Notes: generated from the sequence alone by a model not told the origin. A stretch of 46,091 bases of DNA from Mollicutes bacterium (GCA_003553945.1 PWEL01000014.1:1-46091); one strand, 5' to 3'. Positions 26,757 to 37,521 are shown, numbered from the stretch's first letter. Made by a program: numbers and translations.

Positions 26757-27428
26757 TCATTTTCTGAAGATGTTCGCTTTCGGTTCTGTGCCGTTCTTGA
26801 GGCGCTTGATGTTCGTGCGGTGCCTGTAGAAGATGAGCGAGACACCGATCAGCGCGATAATGGGCAGCCAGAGGTCGTGCATGCCGAGCAGCACGCCGCT
26901 CAGGCCCGAGTCGTCGAAACCGACGATGTAGGTCGCGATGCATATCAGCAAGACAGCGCTGGCGCCCGAGAGCGACCCGACGCTCACATAATGCGTGAGA
27001 CGGAGCCCTATCAGAAAGCCGAGCAGTCCAATGACACCGATGAGCGGTGCGTAGAAGAGAAAGATTCCGACGCTTGTCGCGACGCCGCGGCCGCCCTTGA
27101 ACCGTAGGAACAGGGAGAAGATATGGCCGAGAACGGTGATAAAGCCGTAGAAGAGCGGATGAAACACCTCGAAAGAGACATCTATCCAGAATCTAGCGAG
27201 CAGGATGGTCACGCCGCCCTTGAGGACATCGAGCAAGAATACCAGCAGTCCGAGCTTTCTGCCGAGCACCCTGACCGCATTCGTCGTGCCCGGGTTGCCG
27301 GAGCCGTAATCCCTTATGTCGACGCCTTTCGTGATCTTTCCCACGATGAGCGACATAGGGATGGAGCCTATGAGATATGCGATGACGATGAAACCGATCG
27401 TGACAGGCCAGTCATAGGCGGTGAGCAT
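26757..27428 (-). CDS. plsY: Acyl-phosphate:glycerol-3-phosphate acyltransferase PlsY
   Basis: 223-residue membrane enzyme that makes lysophosphatidic acid from acyl-phosphate and glycerol 3-phosphate, the first acylation of phospholipid synthesis. The motifs are GSGNPGTTNAVRVLG (about 42-56) and RFKGGRGVAT. Several membrane segments are evident. It is often found beside parE-parC in Bacillota, divergently as here. Its partner PlsX is not in the window. Confidence 0.96.
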   Translation of the reverse strand: MLTAYDWPVTIGFIVIAYLIGSIPMSLIVGKITKGVDIRDYGSGNPGTTNAVRVLGRKLGLLVFLLDVLKGGVTILLARFWIDVSFEVFHPLFYGFITVLGHIFSLFLRFKGGRGVATSVGIFLFYAPLIGVIGLLGFLIGLRLTHYVSVGSLSGASAVLLICIATYIVGFDDSGLSGVLLGMHDLWLPIIALIGVSLIFYRHRTNIKRLKNGTEPKANIFRK

Positions 27429-27462
27429 GGTATCGCCTCTTTCTCTACCGTGTTACTTTGAA

Positions 27463-27471
27463 ATTATATCA
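27463..27471 (-). promoter_or_regulatory. Extended -10 promoter of plsY
   Basis: TGATATAAT on the minus strand, 34 nt before the plsY ATG. There is no good -35; the TG extension should compensate. Confidence 0.62.
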
Positions 27472-27512
27472 CACGATGTATAAAAAATACACTACAAATC
27501 GCACCTCGCCTT

Positions 27513-27521
27513 TGGTATAAT
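27513..27521 (+). promoter_or_regulatory. Extended -10 promoter of parE
   Basis: TGGTATAAT, 33 nt before the parE ATG, with a poor -35 region. It is divergent from the plsY promoter about 45 bp away. Confidence 0.65.
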
Positions 27522-27554
27522 GAATAGACGAGTTTTGACAAAGGACGTGTCCCC

Positions 27555-29474
27555 ATGAATGAATATTACACCGCCGAATCCATCGAAGTACTGGAAGAGC
27601 TTGAAGCCGTGCGCAAGCGCCCGGGCATGTATATCGGTTCGACCGATGCCCGGGGTCTTCATCATCTCGTCTGGGAGATCGTCGACAACGCCATCGACGA
27701 AGCGCTTGCGGGCTACGGCAACGAGATCTATGTGACCATCAGGGAGGACAACTCCGTCGTGGTCGAGGACTTCGGCCGCGGCATGCCCATCGAAGAGCAT
27801 GAGACGGGCAGGAACACTATCGAGGTCATCTATTCCCGCCTTCATGCCGGCGGGAAGTTCTCCACCCGCGGCGGCTACAAGGTCGCGGGCGGACTGCACG
27901 GCGTGGGCGCCAGCGTGGTCAACGCGCTGAGCGAGTTTCTTGATGTGACCGTGACCCGCGAGGGAGAGCAGTACAACATGACCTTCAAGAACGGCGGCGC
28001 TGAAGTCACCCCGCTCAAAAAGATCGGCAAGCGCCGACGTCGCGGGACGAAAGTGTGGTTCAAGCCGGACCCGAAAGTCTTCTCGACCACTGTCTTCAAC
28101 TACCAGACCATCGCCGAGCGTCTGAGGGAGAGCGCCTTTTTGATCAAGGAGCTCAAGATCGTCCTCGAGGACGAGCGCTCGAAACAGCGCGAGACCTTTC
28201 AATACAATGAAGGCATCCTCTCCTATATCGGTTATCTGAACAGCCAGAAGAAGGCCATCCACGACCCGATATTCTTTCAGGGGACGTTCGAGGACATCCG
28301 CGTCGAGGTAGCGTTCCAGTTCACCAAGTCCTACACCGACCAGGTGCTCTCCTTCGTCAACAATGTGCGCACGAGAGATGGCGGGAGCCATGAGACCGGA
28401 TTCAAGACCGCTTTCACCAAAATATTCAATGAATACGCCCAGAAAGTCCAGTCCGTCAAGAACGGCAAGCTCGAGGGCGCCGACATAAGGGAGGGACTCA
28501 CCGCTATCGTATCGCTTCGCGTGCCCGAGCATCTCCTCCAGTTCGAGGGGCAGACCAAGAACAAGCTCGGGACTGCCGAGGCCCGCACCGCCGTCGAGAC
28601 AACGGTCAGCGAGAAGATGACCTATTTCTTCAACGAGAACCCGAAACTCGCCAGGACCCTGATCGACCGCGCCATCCGGGCCCAGGAAGCTAGGGAAGCC
28701 GCGCGCAAGGCGCGCGAGGAGGCGCGGATGGAGCGCAAGAACAAGAAGAAGGAGCCGGTGCTTTCAGGCAAGCTCGCCCCCGCCTCTTCCAAAGACACCG
28801 ACAAGCGCGAGCTCTACCTCGTCGAGGGCGACAGCGCGGGAGGCAGCGCCAAGCAGGGCCGCGACCGGCGCTATCAGGCCATCCTTCCCTTGAGGGGCAA
28901 GGTCATCAACACCGAGCGAGCCCGCATCGAGGATGTGCTCAAGAATGAAGAGATCAATACCATCATCCCCACCATCGGCGCCGGGCTGAGCAGCGATTTC
29001 GACTTAAGCGCCTGCAACTACAAGCGCATCATCATCATGACCGACGCCGACACGGACGGCGCCCATATACAGGTGCTTCTGCTCACCTTTTTCTTCCGCT
29101 ATATGCGCAAGCTGATCGAGGCCGGCAAGGTCTTTATCGCCCTGCCGCCGCTCTACAAGATCTCCTTCAAGCAAAGTAAGAAGCAGCGCACTGTCTATGC
29201 CTGGAGCGATGAAGAGCTCCAGGAGCTCCTCGAGCACAAGAAGGACGTCTCCATCCAGCGCTACAAGGGCCTCGGGGAGATGAACGCCGAACAGCTCTAC
29301 GAGACGACGATGAACCCCGAGACGCGCACGCTCCTCAAGGTCACCATCGACGACCTCGCCGACACGGAGAAGCGCATCAAGATCCTGATGGGCGACCAGG
29401 TCGAGCCCAGGCGCGACTGGATCGAATCCAACGTGACCTTCACCCAGGAAGACCACTTCGAGATAAAGGACTGA
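27555..29474 (+). CDS. parE: DNA topoisomerase IV subunit B (ParE)
   Basis: 639-residue GyrB-family ATPase subunit that decatenates chromosomes together with ParC. The GHKL ATPase has [24 protein letters not shown] and [15 protein letters not shown]; the TOPRIM domain has [17 protein letters not shown] and [10 protein letters not shown]. The ParE identity, rather than GyrB, rests on [23 protein letters not shown]-type context and on parC directly downstream. The SD (AAGGA, 27541-27545) is weak. First gene of parE-parC-Fic-like-argS. Confidence 0.95.
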   Translation: MNEYYTAESIEVLEELEAVRKRPGMYIGSTDARGLHHLVWEIVDNAIDEALAGYGNEIYVTIREDNSVVVEDFGRGMPIEEHETGRNTIEVIYSRLHAGGKFSTRGGYKVAGGLHGVGASVVNALSEFLDVTVTREGEQYNMTFKNGGAEVTPLKKIGKRRRRGTKVWFKPDPKVFSTTVFNYQTIAERLRESAFLIKELKIVLEDERSKQRETFQYNEGILSYIGYLNSQKKAIHDPIFFQGTFEDIRVEVAFQFTKSYTDQVLSFVNNVRTRDGGSHETGFKTAFTKIFNEYAQKVQSVKNGKLEGADIREGLTAIVSLRVPEHLLQFEGQTKNKLGTAEARTAVETTVSEKMTYFFNENPKLARTLIDRAIRAQEAREAARKAREEARMERKNKKKEPVLSGKLAPASSKDTDKRELYLVEGDSAGGSAKQGRDRRYQAILPLRGKVINTERARIEDVLKNEEINTIIPTIGAGLSSDFDLSACNYKRIIIMTDADTDGAHIQVLLLTFFFRYMRKLIEAGKVFIALPPLYKISFKQSKKQRTVYAWSDEELQELLEHKKDVSIQRYKGLGEMNAEQLYETTMNPETRTLLKVTIDDLADTEKRIKILMGDQVEPRRDWIESNVTFTQEDHFEIKD

Positions 29475-29478
29475 GACC

Positions 29479-32004
29479 ATGGCCCAAAAACTTCAGGACG
29501 TCATCGACAAGTTCATAGAAGGCAAGGTGATGGATGAGAATCTCGAGGAGATCGTCAGCGACCGCTTCAGCCGCTACTCGAAATACATCATCCAGGACCG
29601 CGCCCTCCCCGATGTCCGCGACGGGCTGAAGCCCGTCCAGCGCCGCATCCTGTACGCAATGCACAACCTCGGCCTCACACAGGATAAACCCTATAAGAAA
29701 AGCGCCCGCATCGTCGGCGATGTCATCGGCAAGTACCATCCTCACGGCGACATCAGCGTCTATGAGGCGCTTGTGAGACTGAGCCAGGATTTCAAGATGC
29801 GCACGCCGCTCATCGACATGCACGGCAACAACGGCTCCATCGACGGCGACAGCGCCGCGGCCATGCGCTACACGGAAGCGCGCATGAGCCGCCACAGCGA
29901 GCATCTGCTTGCGGATATCGACAAGCATACCGTCGATTACATCCCCAACTTCGACGATGAGGAATACGAGCCCATCGTCCTGCCCGCGAGGTTCCCCAAT
30001 GTGCTCATCAACGGCGCCACCGGAATCTCGGCGGGCTATGCGACCGAGATTCCCCCGCATAATCTAGAAGAGATCATCAAGGGCGTTATCGAGCGCATCG
30101 AGAACCCGAAGAGCACGGTCGAGACCATGATGGAGACCATCAAGGGTCCGGATTTCCCCACCGGCGGCATCGTGCAGGGCGAGGAGGGGATCAGGGAGGC
30201 CTTCGAGACCGGCAAGGGCCGGATCATCATAAAATCCCGCACGGAAGTCGACGACAACCGCATCATCGTAACCGAGATCCCTTATGAAGTCAATAAGGCC
30301 TCCCTCGTCCGCGCCATCGACGAGATCCGCTTGAAGCGGCAGGTCGACGGCATCAGGGAGGTCCGTGACGAATCCAACAAGGAAGGCCTCCGCATCGTCA
30401 TCGACGTGAAGAAGTCCTTCGACCCGGTTGCGATCGAGAACTTCCTGCACAAGAAGACCGACCTCACAAAGTCCTATTCCTACAACATGGTCGCGATCAG
30501 TAACAAGCGTCCGGAGACGATGGGGCTTTTAGCGATCTTCGACGCCTATATCTATCATCAGAAGGAGGTCGTGACCAACCGCTCCAACTTCGACCTCCGC
30601 AAGGCCGAGAAACGCCTGCACATCGTCGAGGGCATCATCCGCATGGTCGATGTGCTCGATGAGGTCATCAAGGCCATCCGCGCTTCAAAAAGCAAATCCG
30701 ACGCCCGCAAGCGGCTCATCGACAATTTCTCCTTCACAGAAGCGCAGGCGGAAGCCATCCTCACCCTGCAGCTCTACAGGCTCTCACATACGGATTTGAA
30801 GGCGCTCAAGGACGAGGAGGCCTCTCTCAAGGACAGGATCGAGCATCTGAAGAACATCCTGCAGAACGAGGATGTCCTCGAAAAGGAGATCAAGCGCGAG
30901 CTCCGCGAGGTCATCAAGGCCTCGAAGGATCCGCGGCGCACGGAGATCGAAGCCTCGATCGAACGCATAAAGGTCGCCGAAGAGGAGCTCGTCGAGCGCG
31001 AGAACGTCATGACGGCCGTGACGAAGGAGGGCTATGTCCGCCACAGCTCCCTCCGCAGCTACAAAGCCACCGCTCAGACCGAACTCAAAGAGAGCGACGC
31101 CTTCCTCTTCATCGAAGAACGTTCGAACATGGACACCCTGCTCATCTTCACCGACAAGGGGAGCTATGTCTACCTTCCGATCTTCAAGATCCCCACATGC
31201 CGCTGGAGGGAGCTCGGCACGCATCTCAACCACATCGTCCCCATCGCCGATGATGAGCGGATCATCCATGTAGAGGCCGTCCCACAGTTCGACGAGGACG
31301 CCGGATACCTCCTCTTCACGATGAAGGACAACTTCGTCAAGCTCACGCCAATCAAGGAGTTCGATGTGCTGCGCCACAATAAAGCCTTCAAGGCGCTTTC
31401 CCTCCGCAAAGGCGACGAAGTGCGCCATATAAGCCGCGTCGACGATGCGGAAAGCGAGGCGCTCACCGTCTCGGAAGACGGCGAGGCCCTCCGCTATCAT
31501 CTCAGCGAGATTCCCATAACCAGCACCAATGCCAAGGGCGTCAAGGCCGCGAATCTGAAGGACGGCGACACCCTCGCCGCGAGCATCCCGCTCAAAGATT
31601 ACCACGACCTGCTCGTGATCACTTCGAGGGGGACCATCAAGCGTCTCTCCCCCGATGCGATCACCCGCAAGCGGCGCACCCTCAAGGGTGAGCGTCTCTT
31701 CAAGCAGATCAGGCGCAACCCCTACCGCGTCAAGGACCTCGAGCTCATGAACGCCGCCCAATACAAAAAACGCGCGACGGTGCATGTCGTCACCGAGAAG
31801 AAGAACATCGAGCTGAGCGCCTTCACCATCAAGCGTGAGACCAGCGACGCCGGCAAGAAGCATATCCGCACCAAGGACGGCGAGCCCATCGCTATGCGCA
31901 TCGACCCCGTCGAACTCGAAGAGGACGAGGTCATCGCGCCGCTTTCGACCTACGAACAAGCGCCCCGCATTAAAGAAACGCAGCAGACGCTCTTCGACGA
32001 TTGA
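29479..32004 (+). CDS. parC: DNA topoisomerase IV subunit A (ParC)
   Basis: 841-residue breakage-reunion subunit. The winged-helix domain carries KYHPHGD (85-91) and the catalytic tyrosine Y131 in AMRYTEAR; a coiled-coil gate and a C-terminal beta-pinwheel domain follow. At the main quinolone site (S80 of S. aureus GrlA or E. coli ParC, right after HPHGD) this protein has I92, while the neighbouring acidic site is E96. Serine is the usual wild-type residue, and S80I is a common resistance mutation in E. coli ParC. It starts 4 nt after parE. Confidence 0.96.
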   Translation: MAQKLQDVIDKFIEGKVMDENLEEIVSDRFSRYSKYIIQDRALPDVRDGLKPVQRRILYAMHNLGLTQDKPYKKSARIVGDVIGKYHPHGDISVYEALVRLSQDFKMRTPLIDMHGNNGSIDGDSAAAMRYTEARMSRHSEHLLADIDKHTVDYIPNFDDEEYEPIVLPARFPNVLINGATGISAGYATEIPPHNLEEIIKGVIERIENPKSTVETMMETIKGPDFPTGGIVQGEEGIREAFETGKGRIIIKSRTEVDDNRIIVTEIPYEVNKASLVRAIDEIRLKRQVDGIREVRDESNKEGLRIVIDVKKSFDPVAIENFLHKKTDLTKSYSYNMVAISNKRPETMGLLAIFDAYIYHQKEVVTNRSNFDLRKAEKRLHIVEGIIRMVDVLDEVIKAIRASKSKSDARKRLIDNFSFTEAQAEAILTLQLYRLSHTDLKALKDEEASLKDRIEHLKNILQNEDVLEKEIKRELREVIKASKDPRRTEIEASIERIKVAEEELVERENVMTAVTKEGYVRHSSLRSYKATAQTELKESDAFLFIEERSNMDTLLIFTDKGSYVYLPIFKIPTCRWRELGTHLNHIVPIADDERIIHVEAVPQFDEDAGYLLFTMKDNFVKLTPIKEFDVLRHNKAFKALSLRKGDEVRHISRVDDAESEALTVSEDGEALRYHLSEIPITSTNAKGVKAANLKDGDTLAASIPLKDYHDLLVITSRGTIKRLSPDAITRKRRTLKGERLFKQIRRNPYRVKDLELMNAAQYKKRATVHVVTEKKNIELSAFTIKRETSDAGKKHIRTKDGEPIAMRIDPVELEEDEVIAPLSTYEQAPRIKETQQTLFDD

Positions 32005-32013
32005 GGTGAGTGC

Positions 32014-33078
32014 ATGCACTGTCTTGAGAACATCGATACGATGAGAATCCCCGGCGACATCATCCGCCGCTATCTCGATCTGTATCGCTTCATCGGCCGC
32101 AACAAGGACATGATGACGATCATCGACGATGATTTCTCCGTCTACGTGCAGGAGACCATCCAGACCGACGCCTACTATCTCAGCCACTACCTTTCGCTCG
32201 CTGTCACGGAGACGCGGCGCAAGCGGCTCATCAAGAAGGATATCAAGCCGCACAACAAACAGGAGCGTCTCCTTAAGAACATCAAGCAGGCTCTCCTCAA
32301 GGTCCACCGCGAGACGGAGACGTTCGACCTCCGCGCCCGCGAGCTCTACGACCTTCTCCTCTTCCTATACGAGGATGTCTCCCCCGCATCGTCGCTCACC
32401 TATGAACAAGTGAGCGACGACATGCCCACCACGCTCCTCTCGAGCGGAAAGAAGACGCGGCGGGAGGCGCTCGAGACGCTCTGCGAGCGCTACAATGAAC
32501 TCAAGCGCCGCGACATGCTTGAACCAGGCTTCCTCGCGAGCAGCTTCTACGTCGACCTCGCCAATCTGAAGCCGTTCAAGGCCCACAACGAGACCATCGC
32601 CCTGTTCGCGCTCTACATCCTTCTCCTCAGCAACGACTACGCGGCGTTCCATCTGAGCAGTTTCTTTGAAAAGATCCACAAGCGCGGTCAGGATTTCTCC
32701 CAGCACCTCATCGACGCATCCCACAACTGGCGGGAGGGGCTCAGCGACACCATCGGGCTGCATCGCTTCCTTCTCGATATCGCGATCGAAGCCTACAAGG
32801 ACGTCCATGAACTGCTCAGGAACTATACCTACGACCGTCAGCTCAATAAGTCCGATTATATCGAGAACACCATCTATCGCCTCAAGGAGGTATTCACCAA
32901 GGACGACATACGCCGCGTGCACCCCACCGTCTCGGATTCGACCATCGACCGGACATTGAGGCGCCTCCGTGACGAGAAGAAGATCCGCCCGCTCGGACGC
33001 GGGCGCAGCGCAAAATGGATGAAGCTCGTCCACAGGGAGGAAAAACCCATCCACGAACAACTCAATCTCAAGCTCTAA
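32014..33078 (+). CDS. Degenerate Fic-fold protein with C-terminal winged helix
   Basis: 354-residue protein. Its middle part (about 105-240) follows the helical pattern of Fic AMP-transferases, including FYVDLANLKPFKAHNETIAL at the active-site loop. The catalytic motif HPFx(D/E)GN(G/K)R is reduced to KPFKAHNET (186-194): Pro, Phe and Asn remain but the catalytic His, the acidic residue, the glycines and the Arg are gone, so AMPylation is unlikely. Residues 280-340 look like a winged helix (STIDRTLRRLRDEKKIRPLG). It lies 9 nt after parC with SD GAGGTGA, and 12 nt before argS, so it is co-expressed with topoisomerase IV. Function unknown; the fold call is from pattern only. Confidence 0.6.
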   Translation: MHCLENIDTMRIPGDIIRRYLDLYRFIGRNKDMMTIIDDDFSVYVQETIQTDAYYLSHYLSLAVTETRRKRLIKKDIKPHNKQERLLKNIKQALLKVHRETETFDLRARELYDLLLFLYEDVSPASSLTYEQVSDDMPTTLLSSGKKTRREALETLCERYNELKRRDMLEPGFLASSFYVDLANLKPFKAHNETIALFALYILLLSNDYAAFHLSSFFEKIHKRGQDFSQHLIDASHNWREGLSDTIGLHRFLLDIAIEAYKDVHELLRNYTYDRQLNKSDYIENTIYRLKEVFTKDDIRRVHPTVSDSTIDRTLRRLRDEKKIRPLGRGRSAKWMKLVHREEKPIHEQLNLKL

Positions 33079-33090
33079 GAAGGTGAAACC

Positions 33091-34725
33091 GTGAAGCACA
33101 TCGAAGAAAGGCTGAAACGTCTGATTCTCGGCGCTCTTAAAGACGCCTACGGCATCAGCGTCGACGCCGTCCATATCGAGACCCCCGCCGACAAGCGCCA
33201 CGGCGATTACGCGACGAATATCGCCATGACGCTCGCGAAACGTCTGCAAAGCAATCCCAGGGACATCGCGGCGAACATCAAGGCCGCGCTCGCTGATGAG
33301 GGCATGTTCGACGCAATCGACATCGCCGGCCCCGGCTTCATCAATTTCTATCTGGACAAAACGCTTTATTACGACACGCTCCGCGACATCCTCAAAAAGC
33401 GGGAGTCCTTCGGGGACGGAGAGGACAAGGGCGTCCACATCAATCTCGAATACGTGAGCGCCAACCCCACCGGCATCCTGCATGTCGGCCATGCCCGCGG
33501 CGCCGCCGCCGGCGACTCCCTCGCCCGTCTTCTCAGAAAGGCCGGCTACAAAGTGACCCGGGAATTCTATGTGAACGACGGCGGCAATCAGATCATGAAC
33601 CTTGCCAGAAGCGTCGAAGCGAGGTATTTCGAGCTCTTCGGCGAAGAGAAGCCCTTTCCTGAGGACGGCTATAGAGGCGGGGAGATCATCGACATCGCGA
33701 AGACGATGCGCGAGCGCTACGGGGACAGATTCCTCCATGAGGACGGTATCGATAGCTTCCGCGAGGAGAGCGTCGCCGAACTCCTCAAGGGGCTCAAACG
33801 CGACCTCGACGCCTTCGGAGTCACCTTCGACGTCTTCTACAGCGAGAAATCCCTCTATGAAACGGGCGCCGTAGAAGAAACGCGCGAAGCGCTAAAAGCG
33901 AAGGGCTACACCTATGAAAAAGAGGGGGCCCTCTTTCTGAGGACGACGGCCTTCGGCGACGAGAAGGACCGCGTCATCGTCAAGAGCGACGGCACCTACA
34001 CCTATCTCCTCCCGGACATCGCCTATCACCGGGAGAAGCTCTCAAGGGGCTTCGATGCGCTCATCGACATCCTCGGCGCCGACCATCACGGCTACGTCCC
34101 GCGCCTTCAGGCGGCGCTCGAGATGTTCACGGAGGAAAGGCGCCTTGAAGTGCTGATCCTTCAGCTCGTGAAAGTGCTCCAAAACGGCGAGGAGGTCAAG
34201 ATGAGCAAGCGCAGCGGCAGGACCATCACGCTCAGAGACCTCATCGAGGAGGTCGGCAGCGACGCAATCAGGTATTTCTTCGCCCGCCACAGCCTCAACA
34301 CCCATATGGACCTGGACTTGGACCTCGCCATCAAGCAGACGAACGAGAATCCGGTCTATTACGCCCAGTATGCGCATGCGCGCATCAGAAGCGTCTTTGA
34401 AAAGGCCGACAATGAGGGCTATGCCTACACCGACGATATCGACACCTTCGAACACCTCGACGACGAGAGGGTCCACGACCTCCTCGCCGCGCTCGGCGCC
34501 TATCCTTCGCTCATCGAGCACGCCGCGGCGACGCGCAGCTTCCACCGCATCACGCAGTTCATCCACCGGCTCGCCCAGAAACTCCACGCCTTCTACAGCC
34601 ACATCGTCATCCTCGATGAGAACGTCCGTGCGCGGAGCGAGAAACTCCTTCTGTTAGAGGCGGTGCGGATTGTGCTCAAGGATGCCTTGAATCTGATCGG
34701 CGTCTCGGCGCCCGAGAAGATGTGA
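33091..34725 (+). CDS. argS: Arginyl-tRNA synthetase
   Basis: 544-residue class I synthetase. It has the ArgRS N-terminal Add-1 domain, the HIGH-type motif HVGH in NPTGILHVGHARGAA, the KMSK-type motif KMSKRSGRTITL and the C-terminal DALR anticodon-binding domain. GTG start at 33091 with AAGGTGA just upstream; no better ATG exists. It closes the parE-parC-Fic-like-argS unit. Confidence 0.96.
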   Translation: MKHIEERLKRLILGALKDAYGISVDAVHIETPADKRHGDYATNIAMTLAKRLQSNPRDIAANIKAALADEGMFDAIDIAGPGFINFYLDKTLYYDTLRDILKKRESFGDGEDKGVHINLEYVSANPTGILHVGHARGAAAGDSLARLLRKAGYKVTREFYVNDGGNQIMNLARSVEARYFELFGEEKPFPEDGYRGGEIIDIAKTMRERYGDRFLHEDGIDSFREESVAELLKGLKRDLDAFGVTFDVFYSEKSLYETGAVEETREALKAKGYTYEKEGALFLRTTAFGDEKDRVIVKSDGTYTYLLPDIAYHREKLSRGFDALIDILGADHHGYVPRLQAALEMFTEERRLEVLILQLVKVLQNGEEVKMSKRSGRTITLRDLIEEVGSDAIRYFFARHSLNTHMDLDLDLAIKQTNENPVYYAQYAHARIRSVFEKADNEGYAYTDDIDTFEHLDDERVHDLLAALGAYPSLIEHAAATRSFHRITQFIHRLAQKLHAFYSHIVILDENVRARSEKLLLLEAVRIVLKDALNLIGVSAPEKM

Positions 34726-34731
34726 TGAGAG

Positions 34732-34760
34732 TTTTCACGGCGCGTCTTGCGTGTTATAAT
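34732..34760 (+). promoter_or_regulatory. Sigma-A promoter of apt
   Basis: TTTTCA (34732-34737), 17-nt spacer, TATAAT (34755-34760) with TG one base upstream (extended -10). Confidence 0.75.
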
Positions 34761-34791
34761 ATAGTAAGTAACCTATGAGAGGGATGATGAT

Positions 34792-35304
34792 ATGGAACTC
34801 AAGGATTATGTGAAGACGATTCCGGATTTTCCCAAGGAAGGCATCCAGTTCAAGGACATCACCCCGCTGATTGCGGACGGCCAGGCGCTTCGCTACGCTG
34901 TCAAGCAGCTGGCCGATTATTCAAGGGAGAAGGACGCGGACCTCATCGTCGGTCCCGACGCCCGAGGCTTCATCATGGGCACGCCGGTCGCCACGGCGCT
35001 CAACATCGGCTTCGTGCCTGTCAGGAAGCCCGGAAAGCTCCCCAGGAACACCTACACGGAGACATTCATGCTTGAATACGGCGAAGCGGCGCTCTCGATC
35101 CATAAAGACGACATCAAGACAGGCCAGCGCGTCGTCATCGTCGACGACCTGCTCGCGACCGGCGGCACCATCGAGGCGACGATCAAGCTCGTCGAGAAAA
35201 GTGGCGGCAACGTCGTCGGCATCGCATTTCTGATCGAGCTCGCTGCGCTCAAGGGGCGTCACCGCATCCATCAATACCCCGTTCACAGCCTGCTCGTCTA
35301 CTGA
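34792..35304 (+). CDS. apt: Adenine phosphoribosyltransferase
   Basis: 170-residue type I phosphoribosyltransferase that salvages adenine to AMP using PRPP. The PRPP motif is [13 protein letters not shown]; the hood segment PDARGFIMG and the flexible loop [13 protein letters not shown] are typical. Apt upstream of rel is the common Bacillota order; here a short hairpin separates them. Confidence 0.97.
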   Translation: MELKDYVKTIPDFPKEGIQFKDITPLIADGQALRYAVKQLADYSREKDADLIVGPDARGFIMGTPVATALNIGFVPVRKPGKLPRNTYTETFMLEYGEAALSIHKDDIKTGQRVVIVDDLLATGGTIEATIKLVEKSGGNVVGIAFLIELAALKGRHRIHQYPVHSLLVY

Positions 35305-35326
35305 TAGACGCTCCGGCGTCTATTTT
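35304..35326 (+). terminator. Weak terminator or attenuator between apt and rel
   Basis: An 8-bp stem (35304-35311 with 35316-35323), 4-nt loop and TTTT interrupted soon after by C. Only about 20 nt remain before rel, with no room for a promoter, so rel must receive read-through. Confidence 0.65.
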
Positions 35327-35346
35327 CTTAGCAAGGAGGTGATCCC

Positions 35347-37521
35347 ATGAAAAGCCCGACATTCGAAGAGCTCCTCGAATATATCAAGACCTATATCACA
35401 AGGGAAGAGGACCTCGCGCGCATAAAGGAAGCCTATGAATACGCGCTCGCCCATCACGAAGGGCAGGCGCGCAAGAGCGGCGAGAACTACATCTCCCATC
35501 CGCTTTCGGTGACCTATATCCTCGCCAGCTATCAGACCGATCCGACGACCCTCATCGCCGGGCTTCTGCATGACTGCATCGAGGACACCTCCGCGACGTA
35601 TGACGATATCCAGGAGCGTTTCGGTGAAGAGGTCGCCCTCCTCACCGAAGGCGTGACCAAGCTCGGGCAGTACAAGTTCAAGACCCTCGAATCCGCCGAG
35701 GAGGAGAAGCAGCAGGCGCAGGCCAAGAACTATCAGAAGATGTTGCTCGCGATGGCGAAGGACATCCGCGTCATCGTCGTGAAGCTTGCCGACCGCCTGC
35801 ACAACATGCGGACGCTCTCCAACTTAGAAACCGAGAAACAAAAGCGCATCGCCAAGGAGACCCTCGAGATCTTCGCGCCGCTTGCGCACCGGCTGGGTAT
35901 GTATCTGATGAAGGCGGAGCTCGAGGATACGAGCTTCAAATATCTGAACCCCGCCCAGTACCGTCTGATCTCGCAGATGATCAAGGACACCAAGCAGCAC
36001 CGCGAGAGCGATCTCGAGCGCATGCAGCACAAGCTCGAGCATCTCCTCGACGACCATGATTTCGATTATAACGTCCGCGGCCGCATCAAGAACATCTATT
36101 CAGTGTACAAGAAGATGCAGACGCGGCAGAAGGAGTTCGAAGAGATCTACGACCTCCTCGCCCTGCGCATCATCGTCGACACCGTCGAGGCCTGCTATAG
36201 CGCCATCGGTGTCATCCATAGCCGCTTCACGCCGATACCCAACCGCTTCAAGGATTATATCGCCATGCCCAAGCCCAACCTCTATCAGTCCCTTCACACC
36301 TCCGTCATCAGCGAAGGCAAGATCTACGAGATCCAGATCCGCACCGAGGAGATGGACCGCATCGCCGAATACGGTGTCGCCGCCCACTGGGCCTACAAGG
36401 AGCACGGCTCGCAGGCGCCGATGACGGAAGTCGTGAGCGAGAAGCTCAAATGGTACGGAGAGCTCATCAAGTTCACCGAGGAGAGAGAAAGCGACGAGGA
36501 GGTGCTCAACCTCCTGCGCGACGACATATTCCAATCGAACGTCTATGTCTTCACGCCCGATGGGGACATCATCGACCTTCCGAAGGGAGCGACCCCCATC
36601 GATTTCGCCTTCCGCATCCACACGGAGGTCGGCATCAAGACGGTCGGGGCGCTGGTCAACGGCAAGATCGTCCCCCTCGAATACCAGCTCGAGACCGGCG
36701 ACGTCGTGGAGATCAAGACCAGCAAGAACAGCTTCGGCCCCAACGACAACTGGCTGAAGATCGTCAAGACCTCCGGCGCCAAATCGAAGATCAAGAGCTA
36801 CCTCAACAAGCAGCGCAAGGATGTCCTCCGCCGCATGGGCAAGGAATCCTTCGACAAGGAGATAGAACGCCGCAAGCTGAAGTTCAAGCTCGATGACAAG
36901 ACGGCGCACAGATATTTCCAGGACAAGGGAATCAAGACCGCCGACGACCTCTACGTCGAGATCGGCAAGAACACCCTCACCGCCCAGTCAGCCCTTAACA
37001 TCCTCTTCAAGGACGATTCCGTCAAGGAGGATAGACTGATCGACAGCATCAACCGCCAGAGCAAGGAGACGGTCGACCCCGAATCCAACATCGTCGTCGA
37101 GGGTCTCGACAATCCGTCCGTAAAGCTCTCGAACTGTTGCACGCCGATCCCGGGCGACGACATCAGGGGCTATATCTCCAAAGGTACCGGCATCGCCGTG
37201 CACCGTGCGGAATGCAAGAACCTGAACAATCTCGACGAGAACCGCTTCATCGATATCCATTGGGGCAGCGAGACGGATAAACGCTTCCACGTCAACGTCA
37301 AGATCATCGTCAACAACCGCGACAACATCCTCGCCGAGATCATCAACACCATCACCACCCACGAGGGCGCGGTCGACGAAGTGAGCGCCTCGACCAACAA
37401 ACGCGGCGAAGGCGTCATCAAGCTGAAGGTAGGCATCACCCACCGCCGCGAGCTCGATACCATCATCGAGAACATCAAGAAAGTCTCCGGCGTACTCAGC
37501 ATCGAAAGGTTGATGAAATGA
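35347..37521 (+). CDS. rel: Bifunctional (p)ppGpp synthetase/hydrolase Rel
   Basis: 724-residue long RSH protein. The hydrolase HD domain is intact (H51, H75-D76 in HDCIEDT, and KLADRLHNMRTL). The synthetase domain has RFKDYIAMPKPNLYQSLHT with the RFKD motif of bifunctional enzymes, and EIQIRTEEMDRIAEYGVAAHW. TGS and C-terminal ACT domains follow. It both makes and degrades the stringent alarmone and binds the ribosome. SD AAGGAGGTGA is nearly perfect. The stop overlaps dtd. Confidence 0.97.
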   Translation: MKSPTFEELLEYIKTYITREEDLARIKEAYEYALAHHEGQARKSGENYISHPLSVTYILASYQTDPTTLIAGLLHDCIEDTSATYDDIQERFGEEVALLTEGVTKLGQYKFKTLESAEEEKQQAQAKNYQKMLLAMAKDIRVIVVKLADRLHNMRTLSNLETEKQKRIAKETLEIFAPLAHRLGMYLMKAELEDTSFKYLNPAQYRLISQMIKDTKQHRESDLERMQHKLEHLLDDHDFDYNVRGRIKNIYSVYKKMQTRQKEFEEIYDLLALRIIVDTVEACYSAIGVIHSRFTPIPNRFKDYIAMPKPNLYQSLHTSVISEGKIYEIQIRTEEMDRIAEYGVAAHWAYKEHGSQAPMTEVVSEKLKWYGELIKFTEERESDEEVLNLLRDDIFQSNVYVFTPDGDIIDLPKGATPIDFAFRIHTEVGIKTVGALVNGKIVPLEYQLETGDVVEIKTSKNSFGPNDNWLKIVKTSGAKSKIKSYLNKQRKDVLRRMGKESFDKEIERRKLKFKLDDKTAHRYFQDKGIKTADDLYVEIGKNTLTAQSALNILFKDDSVKEDRLIDSINRQSKETVDPESNIVVEGLDNPSVKLSNCCTPIPGDDIRGYISKGTGIAVHRAECKNLNNLDENRFIDIHWGSETDKRFHVNVKIIVNNRDNILAEIINTITTHEGAVDEVSASTNKRGEGVIKLKVGITHRRELDTIIENIKKVSGVLSIERLMK

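Noticed and set aside
32365-33738. 457-codon minus-strand open frame across the Fic-like gene and argS
   Set aside because: It crosses two genes with good starts and ribosome-binding sites and has no start signal of its own. Shadow frame.
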